A stretch of 64,000 bases of DNA, from positions 2,170,001 through 2,234,000 of the forward strand of contig NC_060116.1 in the NCBI RefSeq assembly GCF_021155765.1. Direction: 5' to 3'. Origin of the DNA: Diprion similis (taxonomy: Eukaryota > Arthropoda > Insecta > Hymenoptera > Diprionidae). Positions 12,023-22,392 of the stretch are shown piece after piece; position 1 is the first letter of the stretch, and each line of letters begins with the position of its first letter. The notes beneath the pieces were generated by a model, which saw only the letters and a program-made list of their open reading frames with translations, was not told the origin of the DNA and did no database searches. The position numbers were made by a program, and so were the translations under genes.

Positions 12023-12350
12023 TTATTCTTCTCGTAGCTTCAATTTTAGTTCATGGCATAGAGATTCAAAATGAGGTTTTGGTAAAGGTTTTGTGAATAT
12101 GTCCGCTCTTTGCAATTTCGACGGAACATATTCGACTAGAATTTCTCCCGACTGAATTTTCTCTCTTATAAAGTGAAATCGGATGTCAATGTGTTTTGTC
12201 CTACTGTGATATTCAGGATTTTTGCTTATGCGAATGGCACTTTGATTATCTACAAGTAGTTTTGTAGGTTGTTCACATTCATATCCGAGTTCTGTTAACA
12301 GGTTTCTCAACCAAATAGCTTCTTTTGTTGCCGTTGCTGCTGCAACGAAA
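12023..12350 (-). pseudogene. Copia-3 RNase H C-terminal fragment
   Basis: The minus-strand frame reads ATATKEAIWLRNLLTELGY, VDNQSAIRISKNPEYHSRTK, HIDIRFHFIREKI and VPSKLQRADIFTKPLPK before its stop at 12023-12025. This is the end of a copia RNase H. It is out of frame with the upstream gag, because the deletion junction near 12340-12355 changed phase. Confidence 0.92.
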
Positions 12351-13322
12351 TTCACTGAGCCATTCTCGACGGTGGGTAATGTGGCATGACGCGCCGCTGT
12401 CGGTAATCCAGCTGTCTTCCACATCCATTTGCATCACCTTCGAGATTTCTCCGCCAGGTGGGTCTGCTTTATTGTCCGTCACGATCACGAACGCGAAGCT
12501 GCTAGAGCTATTTGCCGAATTTGATTCTCCCGCACTCTGTTCTCGTTTTCCACCATTGTTTGCGCGTTTTCTTTTCCGGCACTCACTTATGTAGTGTCCT
12601 TTCTTTTTGCAGTAAAAGCACTCTATGTTCGTCTTCCTCCGCCCATGTGGCGACTGACTGTCCTTCCCGCCATTTTCTTGTTTCTTCCGATTCGCGCCGA
12701 AGGACATGGCTGCAAGCGCGGTTGCAGCTTCTTCTTCTTCTGTCTTCAGCTTGCCTTCTTCTTTGATAAGCCGTTCTAGAAGGTTTCCCATCGTTTGCTG
12801 GTCAGGTGCAACACTGTCCCAGGCGGTTTTCAGGGCGTTATAGGTCGACGGTAATCCTGCCAGAACTTTGGCCATGATGGCGACCTCGGACACGACTTCT
12901 CCCACGTCTGTTAGCTGACGCGCCATGTTCTGCACCCGTGCCACGTGTTGAACCACCAGATCACTTGTCGCCATTTTGTATTCGTGAAATCTTTGGGTTA
13001 GCAACAGCTTATTCGTTTCAGATTTTTGCTCATGTATGGCGCATAACTTGGTCCACATCTCTGCGGCTGTGGTACAGATGAGAAGGCACTCTAGTTGAGC
13101 TGCTTCTACCGACGACGAAATGATGAACATGGCTTTCGCATTATCTTTTACCCACTGCTTAATCGCTGCTGCTGCTGCCGGACCTGCCGGCAATTGCTGG
13201 TTTCCCGTGACTAAATCGTATATGTCGAACGCAGTTAATATTTGAGTCACTTGAAATTTCCAGGTCTGGAAATTTGTTCCATTTAGCTTCGTTACATTCC
13301 GTACGGATATTTCTTCCGCCAT
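12345..13322 (-). CDS. Copia-3 Gag with protease start
   Basis: Open frame from ATG 13322 (MAEEISVRNVTKLNGTNFQ), running as copia-like sequence to the deletion junction near 12345; the open frame continues briefly as unrelated residues to 12279. It has a copia Gag domain (WKFQVTQIL, QRFHEYKMATSDLVVQHV), a CCHC knuckle CFYCKKKGHYISEC and the protease start SWITDSGASCHITHRREWL. It has no stop or frameshift before the junction, so a particle protein could still be produced. That would suit a non-autonomous family that keeps Gag. Confidence 0.88.
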
Positions 13323-13428
13323 GTTCTCGCTTTGAACGCTTCACTCGCTTGTAACGGTTTTGTCGTTGACCGGTTCGCGACTCGCGACTGGATCTCTCCT
13401 TCAAACAATTTTACGCAATGATTACGCT

Positions 13429-13442
13429 CTGGGCCCATAACC
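13429..13442 (-). other. Copia-3 primer binding site
   Basis: Reverse complement of GGTTATGGGCCCAG, abutting the 5' LTR on the minus strand. It fixes the orientation of Copia-3. Confidence 0.9.
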
Positions 13443-13775
13443 TGTTGAGCTGAGTTTAAAAAGATTGTTTGGGTTTACTTAATCGAAGGTTTGAGAGATC
13501 AATCATTTTACAGAAACAACAGTAACGTTTTTTTTTCTTTTTTTTTTTTTTATTATTATCACTTCTTACGTCTATGTGGTACATCGGTCTGATCACGACT
13601 GCTTCTTACCTACATGCGTAACATCATGCCGAGCCGGTAACGAACGGAACAAAAGAAAAGCGACTGCTGCCGAACGTTTTCCGAGTTTGGCCGAAACAAG
13701 GATATCCTTTAAATATCTTATATTATATTTGAAAGCAACCAAGAAGGCGAAGGAGAAAAAAACATATCTTCAACA
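13443..13775 (-). repeat. Copia-3 5' LTR
   Basis: A 333-bp LTR partner of 11671-12004, one T shorter in the second T tract. Confidence 0.95.
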
Positions 13776-13780
13776 ATGTT

Positions 13781-13942
13781 CAATATCATCACGTGCGTGA
13801 ACTTGTTGAAAAAGAAGAAATAAAAATATTGTACATCCCCTCTAATGCACAGAAGGCGGATACATTTACGAAAAATTTACCTAAAGAAAGCTTTATACGT
13901 CTTCGTAACAGCATGAATGTGTGTGAAGCACCAAGCGATTAA
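13781..13942 (+). pseudogene. Copia-1 Gag-Pol C-terminus
   Basis: After the ATGTT duplication the Copia-1 RNase H frame resumes as QYHHVRELVEKEEIKILYIP and SNAQKADTFTKNLPKESF, ending at TAA 13940-13942. Phase matches the segment ending at 11670. Confidence 0.92.
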
Positions 13943-13953
13943 AACGGTGGAAG

Positions 13954-14217
13954 TGTTAAGTCAGTTTTCGCGCGCTTGATGTATGTATGTGTGTGTGTGC
14001 AATGGCGCAGACGAACAAGGCGCATGCGCCATTATTGTATGACGATGGCGTCTCATGTGACGCCATGCCGGTTGCCGGTGTTAGTACGATGCGAGCGACC
14101 ATTGCCGTAGGTCAGATACCAGTGACAGAGATAACCGTGCCAAAGTGTTCACCAATTAAATATTACAAAAGTCACTAAAGAGTGTGTATTGTGTATTATT
14201 TTCCCATATCCTTAACA
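13954..14217 (+). repeat. Copia-1 3' LTR
   Basis: Partner of 2340-2603. The AATAAA of the 5' copy reads ATTAAA here, one of four differences; ATTAAA is still a usable variant polyadenylation signal. Confidence 0.95.
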
Positions 14218-14836
14218 GAAAGGTCCTCTTTAAAGTGAAACAATGATTGGCATCGTGGCCTTTTTTCCTACAAAATAAACAAATGAGGGTGAACCTATTT
14301 TCAACACTTTCTTTAGCATATTCGGGTCTTCTGTTCTGATTTCGAGAAGAACCGCGATTATTCTTATTATTATTTTTGCAAATTCTATTTTTTTAGGTAT
14401 TGCAGATTAAGTCTCCTCCGATCGTCTATATCTTTCCTTTATAAAGAGGTGTTTTCAGCTACCTCAATTTGTCGGGGTTTGCTAGCTCCGGAATATTGTT
14501 TACGCATGGCCTCCAGCTCAAGAGATTTGGCCGTTGCCTCTCGCAGGGAAGTTAGACCCGACGTTCCAACACCAATTTTCACTTCCGGATCGCTAATTGC
14601 ATCTGGAAATGCCTAAGTCGCTAGTATATTGCGAGACGGTTCATGATGCGGCAAAGCTATTCGCCAAAGGCGCTATGTGTCATGTCCAAGTGAGGCAGCG
14701 TCTTCCTCTCGTCCTTGTCTCCTAGTTTGTAATTAAGCTGTGTATAGTTTTGTCACATGGTCATTTCCGTCCCTAATTTAAGCGCGGAGCTAAGTTTTTC
14801 GAAGTCGGAAATTTCTTCCTCTGACAAAGCTGTCAG
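14218..14836 (-). pseudogene. Ty3/gypsy gag remnant, other half of the element at 745-2339
   Basis: On the minus strand the segment starts with SEEEISDFEKLSSALKL, typical of arthropod gypsy Gag. It passes through EVKIGVGTSGLTSLREATAK and ends in a zinc knuckle CLFCRKKGHDANHC close to Copia-1. Stops and frameshifts occur in the first half. The strand and gene order (gag, then protease at about 2058 across Copia-1) show that it and the left-hand fragment were one element. Confidence 0.8.
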
Positions 14837-17622
14837 CAGTGCCGGATCTAGGCACTAGGCTGAGTAGGCGGCAGCCTACAGGTCCCCACCATTTGAGGGC
14901 CCCCACCAACTTCAACTCATATTCACTGACCGATCAAGTTTGGAAAATTGAGGAAAATTGTTTTTCGAAGTTTGAAAAAAAAGTTATGAAGCAAACGCGA
15001 AAGCGTTACGTATATTTTAAATTCTCAGCCAGGTAAATCTTTATTTCGAAGATTGCAAATTAAAACAGAGTATTAAAAAAGTCAGTCAAATTTAATCACG
15101 CTTAGATTTCCACAAACATAAGTACCATCATTATTGGGATCCAAAGTGGAGGTGTGGCTAGTGATAATGGCGGAGTAAATGGGTCATATCGGCTGATATT
15201 GGTGACAAAAAATGTCATTTATCGACGTTTTTTCAATCAACATTACATTTTTGCTGCTCTGGTGTTCACGATTATCCCTATTAAACTCAATATTTTATTA
15301 CAGAATCTTCATAATCTCGTTTTCAAAGTGAGATACGACCCACTTACTTAAAATTACCGCCACCCACATAGCGTATCGTTCAACTTTGGTTACCAATAAT
15401 CGACGAGTAGTCTGTTTTACCGATAAGACTAAAATGCTGAACCGCCGATGGTAAGTTACTCACCTAACCTCAATAATATTCGTTTAACATGGGACAATAG
15501 TAATCAGTTCTCTCCAATTGTTGGTCAATACTTTGGCGACGTAAAATATAGTCCGAATACGTAGCTTTTTAAATGTTTTCGGATCATATATATCTAACGT
15601 TGCAGAATAATTAAGATATATCACGGCAAATAATTTATTTCGGCGTGAACTATAATCAATCATAGTATTTGTTTATGATTCTGATTCTGATGAACATGGA
15701 ATTCCGAAAGTAAGTATAACTAAAAATTCAACATTTTCCGTCAAAAAATACAAGAATATACAATGGATGAACTTAAACTTATACTGCATACTATATACAT
15801 TTTAACTCTATTAAATATCAATGAATCGATAATTTTTTATTAATCATTATCAAGGTACTTTCTATAATGAACAACAGACAAGTTGATCGTCATAAAACCC
15901 CACGCCATTATCAAGCCGGCTCTGATAAACGTAAAAATGCTAAGGAAAAACAAAAACGGGAGTCCGAAATTCTCTCGCAAACACATCGGCTAACTGATTT
16001 TGTCATAAAGAGACCAACAACTTCGACGGCTTTACAAAATCCGGACGAAATAGTACGCCGAGAAACATTATTCAACTTTTCGCGAAAATAGTAGAATGGA
16101 ACGTCATACAGCAGCCTATCAAAATCATTGATAAAATATGATCAAATCAATAATTTTTTTTTAGAAGATAGCTGAGAATGACGCTGCTATCAACGATCCC
16201 ACAATATTGGACGGGCCAGTGAAAAAAGATCATGTGAGTGCAACATAGTATTTCTAAAATGACAAAATGATACAAAGTAACATATTTATGAAGATTGAAC
16301 CGTTGTTTTACATTTTAGAGCAATATTGACCGTGACGACGTGGTTAATGATACGATTTCTGAAGAAGTGAACAGATTACAAACTGAAGACGAAATATTTT
16401 CAGACTGTGATATTGGTACGTGGCCGGACAATATGAAAGATCATATCAGTTATTGGTTAAAATTAGGTAGTAACAAAGTCCAAAATTGTGATGCGGAGCT
16501 TTTCAAACGTGAATCAGTCAAACAATATGATAAGAATTTCACCAGAACATGCCAAATGAGTATGTTTGAAAGAAAACACAAAAATGGTGAAACCATCAAA
16601 CGGGAATGGTTATGTTTTTCCCCAAGCAATGGAAAACTTTACTGTTTCTTTTGTAAATTATTGAATACGGTTGAAACTCAATTTTCACATGGTGGATATT
16701 GCGACTCGAAAAACGCTAGCGATCGTTTGATAAAGCATGAGACCTCTTCGGCTCATCTCAAGAATCGGGACGGATCGATTTCGAACTTATCCAACAATTG
16801 GACGACGAAATAAACTATTGGCGGAATGTACTCAAAAGAGTAGCATCCGTGATTCTCTTTGTTAGCGAGCGTGGTTTACCTTTTCGAGGAGACAACGAAA
16901 TTATTGGTTCTGCACACAACGGTAATTATCTTGGGTTGCTCGAATTACTTGCCGAGTATGATGATTTTCTGGAAGGACATATTGGAAATCATGCGAACCC
17001 TGGGCGAGGCCACGTCAATTACCTCTCTTCGACAATTTGCAACGAATTTAGACAGTTGATCGCTCGACGTGTATTCGATGAAATTATTCGCCGAATTAAA
17101 CATTCACAGTATTATTCGTTTACTCTTGATTCTACAAAAGATGAGGGTCACATAGATCAATTAGTTTTAATCTTTCGTTACATAGAAGAAAATGGTGGTC
17201 CGGTCGAGAGATTTTTGACTTTTATGCCAAACCAGGGTCATAAAGCGAAGATATGTTTGACGGCTTGATGAATTTTTTAAATGAGAAACGTCTTAATATA
17301 AAAAATCACCGTGGTCAGTCATTGATCGTACTATTTTGAGCACTGAATATGATCTGATGAAAGCATTGGACATTTCAGACATCATCGATGATTTTGCTAA
17401 GAAAAACGCAAGAAAAGTACGACTTTAAATTTAATATAGAACTAGATCGACGTATTGTACCAAAGAAAGTGCCCCACTTACTGTAATTTAGAAATTATAT
17501 TAACATAGTTCATTATTACATTTGCAATAAAAAATTATATACTGATGATGGTCTTTACTTCCTTAACTGGGCCTCCACCACCTGTCCGCCTACAAGCCCC
17601 CACACCCTTCAATCCGGCACTG
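14837..17622 (+). mobile_element. hAT-superfamily DNA transposon, decayed
   Basis: The termini are CAGTGCCGGAT and ATCCGGCACTG, exact inverted repeats with the CAG..CTG ends usual for hAT. The transposase pieces inside point to the ZMYM1-like branch. The 8-bp flanks (GCTGTCAG left, TCAACAGC right) do not match, so the expected duplication is not visible; one end may have been rearranged. The left end sits in the gypsy gag remnant. Confidence 0.82.
15867..17430 (+). pseudogene. hAT transposase, ZMYM1-like, truncated and frameshifted
   Basis: Pieces in order: a basic N-terminal exon at 15867-16091 (SGSDKRK-like context with QAGSDKRKNAKEKQKRE, then RLTDFVIKRP); a linker exon near 16165-16210; a TTF-type zinc region at 16340-16765 (WLCFSPSNGKLYCFFCKLL, HGGYCDSKNASDRLIKHE); a DUF4371-like part at 16765-17250 (NYWRNVLKRVASVI, RGLPFRGDNEIIGS, GNYLGLLELLAEYDDFL, YYSFTLDSTKDEGHIDQL). 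A shifted frame continues MFDGLMNFLNEKRLNIKNHR, and a last fragment reads IIDDFAKKNARKV. Frameshifts lie near 16770 and 17245. Most of the catalytic core and the hAT dimerisation domain are deleted. Confidence 0.85.
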
Positions 17623-17644
17623 TCAACAGCGCAGGTACACCGAT

Positions 17645-17810
17645 GATTCACCAATACCAAATAGCGCGCCGGTGGAGCAATGAGTGATACAAGTGCTATT
17701 GCGAAACTGTTAGAGTAGGAAAAGAATTCACCAATGCCAGATAGGGCGCCGATGGATATGCTTAGTTGAAAGAATTCACCAATGCAAAATAGGGCGCCGG
17801 TGGATATACT
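17645..17810. repeat. Three-copy degenerate minisatellite
   Basis: A unit close to ATTCACCAATGCCAAATAGG followed by GCGCCGGTGGA occurs at about 17645, 17725 and 17771. Its open minus-strand reading frame is a by-product of the repeat. Confidence 0.75.
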
Positions 17811-18659
17811 AAAATCGGTACGGAGATAGTTCAATAGTTTTACCAGTTTGATTTACTCGTGTTGAAGGTGATTAATTTGGTTACCTCGCAATATAGGTTA
17901 AACACAGTGATAAGGTTTATTTAATTTAAGTTGAAATAAAATTATGATGGTTGATTATTATAATGAAAATATTACTATTCAAATAGAATGAGAAGCGCGG
18001 AATTTCTTCAAAGTTATAAGAATAATTTACTTGTGATGATTCCAAGTGTTTTTATGAACCACCCTGACTAAAGGTTTTCGAAGAAGATTTTGTTGAACTG
18101 CTCTCGTTAAAAGATTTTTCTAGACCTCCTTGTTTCTGCCTTCTGCAACGTTCTCCTCAGTTCATCATTTAGCGTGCAGTTTCCTAACGTACTTCCCTAT
18201 TGGTTCCTTCCATTTTTATGGGAAGAGAACCAATACGAAAGATCTACGTATGTGTTAATAATATTTTGGGCCTCCTTATTCGCCCTGCTCTCTGGGTCCG
18301 GTATAATGGGTAGGTTACCCCCACTCTAGCCTTTTTCCATGAGTGCGGGTAAGAATTTCCGTACTTGCATCATATACAATAAGAATCACTGAAAACGAAA
18401 TTATTATGGTCATGAGTATGTAAGAAGAATGTATCAATCTATGAAATTGAATAGGTAATGCTAAATGAAGCTAACATTCCGGGGCGTTAGGCAATCTTGT
18501 GGCCACGCCCGATTAAACATTGCACGTCCAGGATCATCTCCATGTTGCAGAGGGATGCTGAGATCGATTTTTCTCAAATATCGGTAGACGGCTGACTATT
18601 CGTTGCCTTTTACACCAGCTTTTATCCCCTCGAATTTGGTGAAAGGGGAGGGAATGATG
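17811..18659. other. No gene recognised; one short hairpin
   Basis: Nothing coding was found. A small inverted repeat (ATTGGTTCCTTCC / GGGAAGAGAACCAAT) lies at 18199-18234. Confidence 0.4.
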
Positions 18660-19045
18660 TAAATTATTTACGGCACATAACTGCATAAAAATTCAAACTT
18701 GTTGAACTCTCCCCCGTAGTATTTCAACTGTAGACCATTCGCCCCAGCCATATTACACATTTCAGCCAGCTGATTCTAATGTTCTTGCAGGATTCTCGCG
18801 ATTCTTGGTAGTAAGAAGACGTTGTCCCCTTAATCTCCGCCAGAACACGTACCCCGAATTTCGTTTCGACCAGTCTTAGTCCGGTGACGACTACACCCCT
18901 CCAGTTTCGAGTTTCGACATCTTCTTGGTCGGTAGATTCTAAAAGCGACTGACGTGGTTGATTTTCCTCGAATCCATTGCATTTTCGGTGAGAGGTTCTT
19001 TTTCCACAAGTGCGAATAGTTCACGACGTGAAGACGATGAGAACA
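18660..19045 (-). pseudogene. Broken inverted copy of the small beta-rich protein gene at 19538
   Basis: On the minus strand two adjoining frames show a protein homologous by eye to the plus-strand gene at 19538-20089. LRLVETKFGVRVLAEI aligns with IRSIKRKFGDKMVMDLE. After a frameshift, NVFLLPRIARILQEH, NQLAEM and LQLKYYGGEFNKFEF align with TVFIANRLVNIFYEK, ELSQRM and LLLRLAGEPYNQLEF. A stop and a frameshift make this copy dead. The alternating beta-rich pattern could be an OB fold, which would suggest single-strand DNA binding, but I do not recognise the family with certainty. Confidence 0.55.
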
Positions 19046-19537
19046 GAGTGACGATCGAAATGAGCCGGCATTTTATATACCATCCATCGCCACCACAATT
19101 TTCCATCAATCAAGACTCGACAAGCATTTCGTAGGAAAAATTTGCATACCCCCCCCCCCTCTCACCGCCGTCCCGTAACCGACATGTGGCATTTTGAAAT
19201 AAATTTTTTAAAGAATCCCATATCTATGACAGATTTATTTAAACAGCGACACCCACCATTTGTGAGAAAAATTTTCTGCGCACATTCATTTACATCGCCA
19301 CCCCACTGTGTCCATTGTCGGCACGACCTGAAAGGCTGAAATTCCTGGAATTTTTTCGATAGGTCTAAGGTTTTTCAGCTTATGACTTCCCTCCATCGAA
19401 CAAGACTCGACAGGAATCCCCCCCGCCGGCGCAATCTTGGTCCAGAACTCATAGGTATATTACATCGAGTGGGGTGAAATATCTGCTGCAAATCAAATTT
19501 GAACTGAATCGCTTCACAGGAGAATTCGATCAAATAC
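19046..19537. other. Intergenic stretch with C-rich runs
   Basis: No coding match. The stretch holds an 11-C run at about 19150 and a second C-rich patch near 19418. AAGACTCGACA appears in both halves (near 19111 and 19401), a weak repeat. It separates two divergently oriented homologous genes, so any promoters for them would lie here. Confidence 0.35.
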
Positions 19538-20089
19538 ATGTTCACTACTAGAACCATGGGTTTATCTGGACTAAACGAACTTGCGCAGTTGGAGATGTTA
19601 CACCCTTTGAAGAAGCTGATAAATCTTGAAACTTGCTTCGATTATCGAGTAAGTCGAATTCGCAGTATCAAAAGAAAGTTTGGAGACAAAATGGTAATGG
19701 ATCTAGAGGACGCATTTACAGTCTTCATAGCGAATCGACTAGTAAACATTTTTTACGAAAAAGAAGAACTCTCCCAGAGGATGACGTCAGCTAGCAACGA
19801 GAGTCGGTTGCTTCTGCGCCTTGCGGGCGAACCGTACAACCAACTTGAATTCATCTACAACACAAAGTTTTTTCTAAAAATAATTAATCTTACTTTCGCT
19901 GAATTGTCCAGCTATTGATGACGATGACGACGATGATGGGTTTCGTTTTTTTTTTCTTTTTTTGCTGCGGAAAAATTTAGAAAATTTATCCCTGAAGGCA
20001 TAATCCTCAAGGTGTATAACAAAACAGAAGAACTTTACAACTGCATTGATCTTGATCAGCCAGCTGAACTCTTTGATTGTCAACAGTAG
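19538..20089 (+). CDS. Unrecognised small beta-rich protein, two exons (possible OB fold)
   Basis: Exon 1 runs from ATG 19538 (or 19556, MGLSGLNELAQL) to 19866. Exon 2 is 19981-20089 and ends at TAG 20087-20089. The 114-bp intron has a weak donor (AAA|GTTTTTT) and a pyrimidine-rich acceptor ending TTTAG. Splicing keeps phase and gives LEFIYNTK followed by KFIPEGIILKVYNKTEELYN, about 145 aa in all. The core IRSIKRKFGDKMVMDLE / AFTVFIANRLVNIF looks like strand-turn-strand packing. There is no signal peptide or membrane segment. A broken homologue lies inverted at 18660-19045. Without splicing the first frame simply ends at 19918. Function unknown; a role in binding single-stranded DNA is only a guess from fold pattern and context. 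Confidence 0.45.
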
Positions 20090-20440
20090 CGATGAGAAAA
20101 AATGACTGTTATTGTTGCTGTTGTTGTTAGCTGGAAAATGAAAACAAACGCCAACGTTAAACTATTTTTTTCAATCCATGAAAGTATAATCTATAAAATG
20201 CATAATAATAAAACGGAAGAACTTCACAACTGCACTGATTTTTTATCACTAACCTGAGCTCGTTGACAGCCTTTCAACATCAGTAATAAAAGTTGTTGTC
20301 GTTATAGTTGTCGTTGTTATTGGTTTTTTTTTTAACATGAAAAACACGCACACGTTAAATTATTTCTTTTTAATCCATGAAAGTATAGCCCACAAGTTTG
20401 AAGAATAAACGGAAAAACTGCACTAATTTTGATAACCCAC
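19900..20440. repeat. Three tandem copies of a terminal exon with its acceptor region
   Basis: A unit of about 190 bp (a GTT/GAC-type triplet run, a poly-T tract, then the exon) occurs three times. The exon starts at about 19982, 20174 and 20373. The second copy reads IHESIIYKMHNNKTEELHNC, clearly the same exon as IPEGIILKVYNKTEELYNC. The third has an early stop. Copies two and three have lost the acceptor AG. Confidence 0.65.
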
Positions 20441-20845
20441 CTTCACGCTGGATTATGAGCAACTGATTTCATCGGCACCGCTTTTCGTCTAACATCTGAA
20501 TGCTTAGGTTTCTCAAACCGAACACCATAGGCAAATGAAAGCATCCCCATCTTGCTCTCAGTGAACGATATCTACTACTACTATACTTGAGACTTCCGTT
20601 TCCGGTTGGATGTGAATGACAGGTGTGCGAGAGAGTGTGGATAGGAAAGTGGAATTAAGTGGAATAGCAAGGGCAAGTAGGGTAAGAAATAGGGTGGCGA
20701 AGGGGTGGTGGGAGTAGGAAGGGAGAAGAGGTAAGGGGTAACAGGTAGGAGGGAGAAAAGAGGGAAGGGCAGGTAAGAGATAGACGAGGAGTTTTGAGGT
20801 TAGGAAGCGAGTAATAGGTGAAGACAAGGGGGAACGGCTGTAGAG

Positions 20846-21067
20846 CTTAGAGCATATACAGTATGGAGGAAGCCTTGTATACCCTTTCGTGTAAGTGGAA
20901 AACGGCACAGAGAGGGGAATATTAAGACGAGTACCTTTCTCTGTCTCGCACGCTCGCGATTGGTTGACTGTCTTGCTGTAGAAAGAGAGAAATACTCGTC
21001 TTACTATGTCCCTCTCTTTCGTCGGTTTTCCGTCGCCACGCTTCCTCCATACTGTATGTACTCTAAG
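20846..21067. mobile_element. 222-bp palindromic MITE in the LINE 5' region
   Basis: Ends CTTAGAGCATATACAGTATG and its inverted partner at 21039-21067 enclose an imperfect palindrome (AAGACGAGTA on the left, TACTCGTCTT on the right). An exact 8-bp duplication CTGTAGAG flanks it (20838-20845, 21068-21075), as for hAT-type MITEs. It has no coding capacity. Removing it restores a continuous purine-rich LINE strand; the MITE is the only balanced-composition island there. Confidence 0.88.
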
Positions 21068-21400
21068 CTGTAGAGTAAGAAGGGGGCGACATCTGAAGAG
21101 TAGGGAAGGCGGCAGAGCAGAGACAGGAAAGCGGCAGGAAGGTAAGGTAGGGAGCGATGGAACGAGATAGCATGAGTGAGGCGAGTTATCGGAAAGAAGG
21201 GGCAAGGAGCGTAGAGTAAGAAAGAAAGAAAGGCAGATCGGGTAAGGTAGCGTTAATAGGTAGGGAAAGAAGTCACAGTTTAGGGACGGCAACGACGGTG
21301 ACAGAGCTATGGGAGAGAAAGCAAGAGGGGAAGAGGGACAGAGGGGGTAGGAAGTCGACGGGAGGGAAGAAAAGGAGAGGGTTTTTGGGAAAGGTAGAAA

Positions 21401-22392
21401 GTGCAAAGATCGACAGAGGGTAAGTGTGGGGAGGAAGGGAAAGAAGAGGGAGGGAGCATACAGGATCTGCTAAGGGTGCTTAGGGAGGAGTTGAAGATAG
21501 GGCTAGAAGAGGTCAAAGAGCATGGAAGAGGACTGAAGGAAGAAATGGGAAAGATTAAAGGGGAAATGAATAGAATGGGAGAGCAGTGGGAGATAGAGAG
21601 GAGGGAGATGAAGGAAACAATAAGGGACCTAGGTAAAAGATTAGAGGTAGTGGAAAAGTGGGGAGGGGAGGGGATAGAAATAGAAAAAATAGAGAAGGTA
21701 GAAAAAAGACTAGATGAAATAGAAAAAGAGCGCACAGAATACGTGGAGAAGAGACAGAAAGAAGGGGAAATATAGTAGTGAGGGGTGCCAAAATAGAGAG
21801 GGGAAAAGAAAAGGAAGCGCTAAAAAAGATGATGCAGCTAATAGGGGCGGAGGTTGAGATAAAAGAAATGTGGGAGGTGAGCGCGAAAGGGGCGGGAGAA
21901 AAGGGGATATGGATAGCAAGGCTAGGTCACAGGGAGCAAAAGAGGGAGGTAATGGAAAAGAAAAGTCAACTAAGAGGGAGGGAAGAAAGAATAGAGGAGG
22001 ACCTAACCTGGGCAGGATGGAGAATGAAATGGAAATTAAGGGAGATAGCAGCGAATGAGGAGAGAAAAAAAAACAGGAGTAGAGTAGGGTACGGCAAAAT
22101 ATGGATAGAAGGGGAGAGGTGGAAGTGGGATGAGATAGAAGCGGTGCTTAGGAATGAGGCGGGTATAGAGAGGGGTGGGGAGGGAGGAGAGGGAGGGGAG
22201 AGGGTGGGAAGGGGCGCAGAAAATGATAGTGACAGGATAGCCGATAGAGAAAGTCAGGACGGTGAGATAGTGTCACCAGCGGGGGGGAGTCGGGAAAGGC
22301 AGGCGGGGGAATGGATGGTGGAGAGGGGCAGAGGCAGCGGGCAGCGGGCAGGGGGCAGGGGAGAGGAAGAGGAGAGAGAGGAGGGTGAGTGA
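21401..22392 (+). pseudogene. LINE ORF1 protein (coiled coil plus nucleic-acid binding part)
   Basis: The first section (21401-21775) is a long charged heptad region (EELKIGLEEVKEHGRGLKEE and onwards), a coiled coil for trimerisation. An extra base near 21773 shifts frame. The second section continues IVVRGAKIERGKEKEALKKM, EDLTWAGWRMKWKLREIA and VGYGKIWIEGERWKWDEIE, the conserved part of such ORF1 proteins. It ends in a low-complexity Gly/Arg/Glu tail that overlaps the start of ORF2 by 8 bp. Confidence 0.8.

Larger units (their letters stand above)
11671..13775 (-). mobile_element. Copia-3, internally deleted copia element nested in Copia-1
   Basis: Two LTRs (11671-12004 and 13443-13775; ends TGTTGA/TTCAACA as on the plus strand) differ only by one T in a poly-T run. 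They are flanked by the target duplication ATGTT (11666-11670 and 13776-13780). The primer site is at 13429-13442 in reverse, so the element points left. Only gag, zinc knuckle and protease start (13322 to about 12345) and the end of RNase H (about 12350 to 12023) remain; integrase and nearly all RT are missing. It could only have moved with enzymes from a full-length relative. Confidence 0.95.
2340..14217 (+). mobile_element. Copia-1, Ty1/copia LTR retrotransposon (host of two nested elements)
   Basis: The element begins with TGTTAAG and ends with CTTAACA, has two 264-bp LTRs, and is flanked by the 5-bp target duplication GAAAG (2335-2339 and 14218-14222). Without its two insertions (4718-9884 and 11671-13780, each counted with one target copy) it is about 4.6 kb, a normal copia size. 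Order: LTR, tRNA-Met-type primer site, gag, protease, integrase, RT, RNase H, polypurine tract, LTR. It entered the gag/protease boundary of the older gypsy element. The two LTRs differ at four of 264 positions by eye, so it is young but older than its own passengers. Confidence 0.95.

Noticed and set aside
14829..17630. 8-bp target duplication of the hAT element
   Set aside because: The flanks GCTGTCAG and TCAACAGC do not match, so I do not claim one. They are partly inverted relative to each other, which may reflect a rearranged end.
17535..17834. 99-codon minus-strand frame
   Set aside because: It runs through the three-copy minisatellite and the hAT end; the repeated peptide has no independent support.
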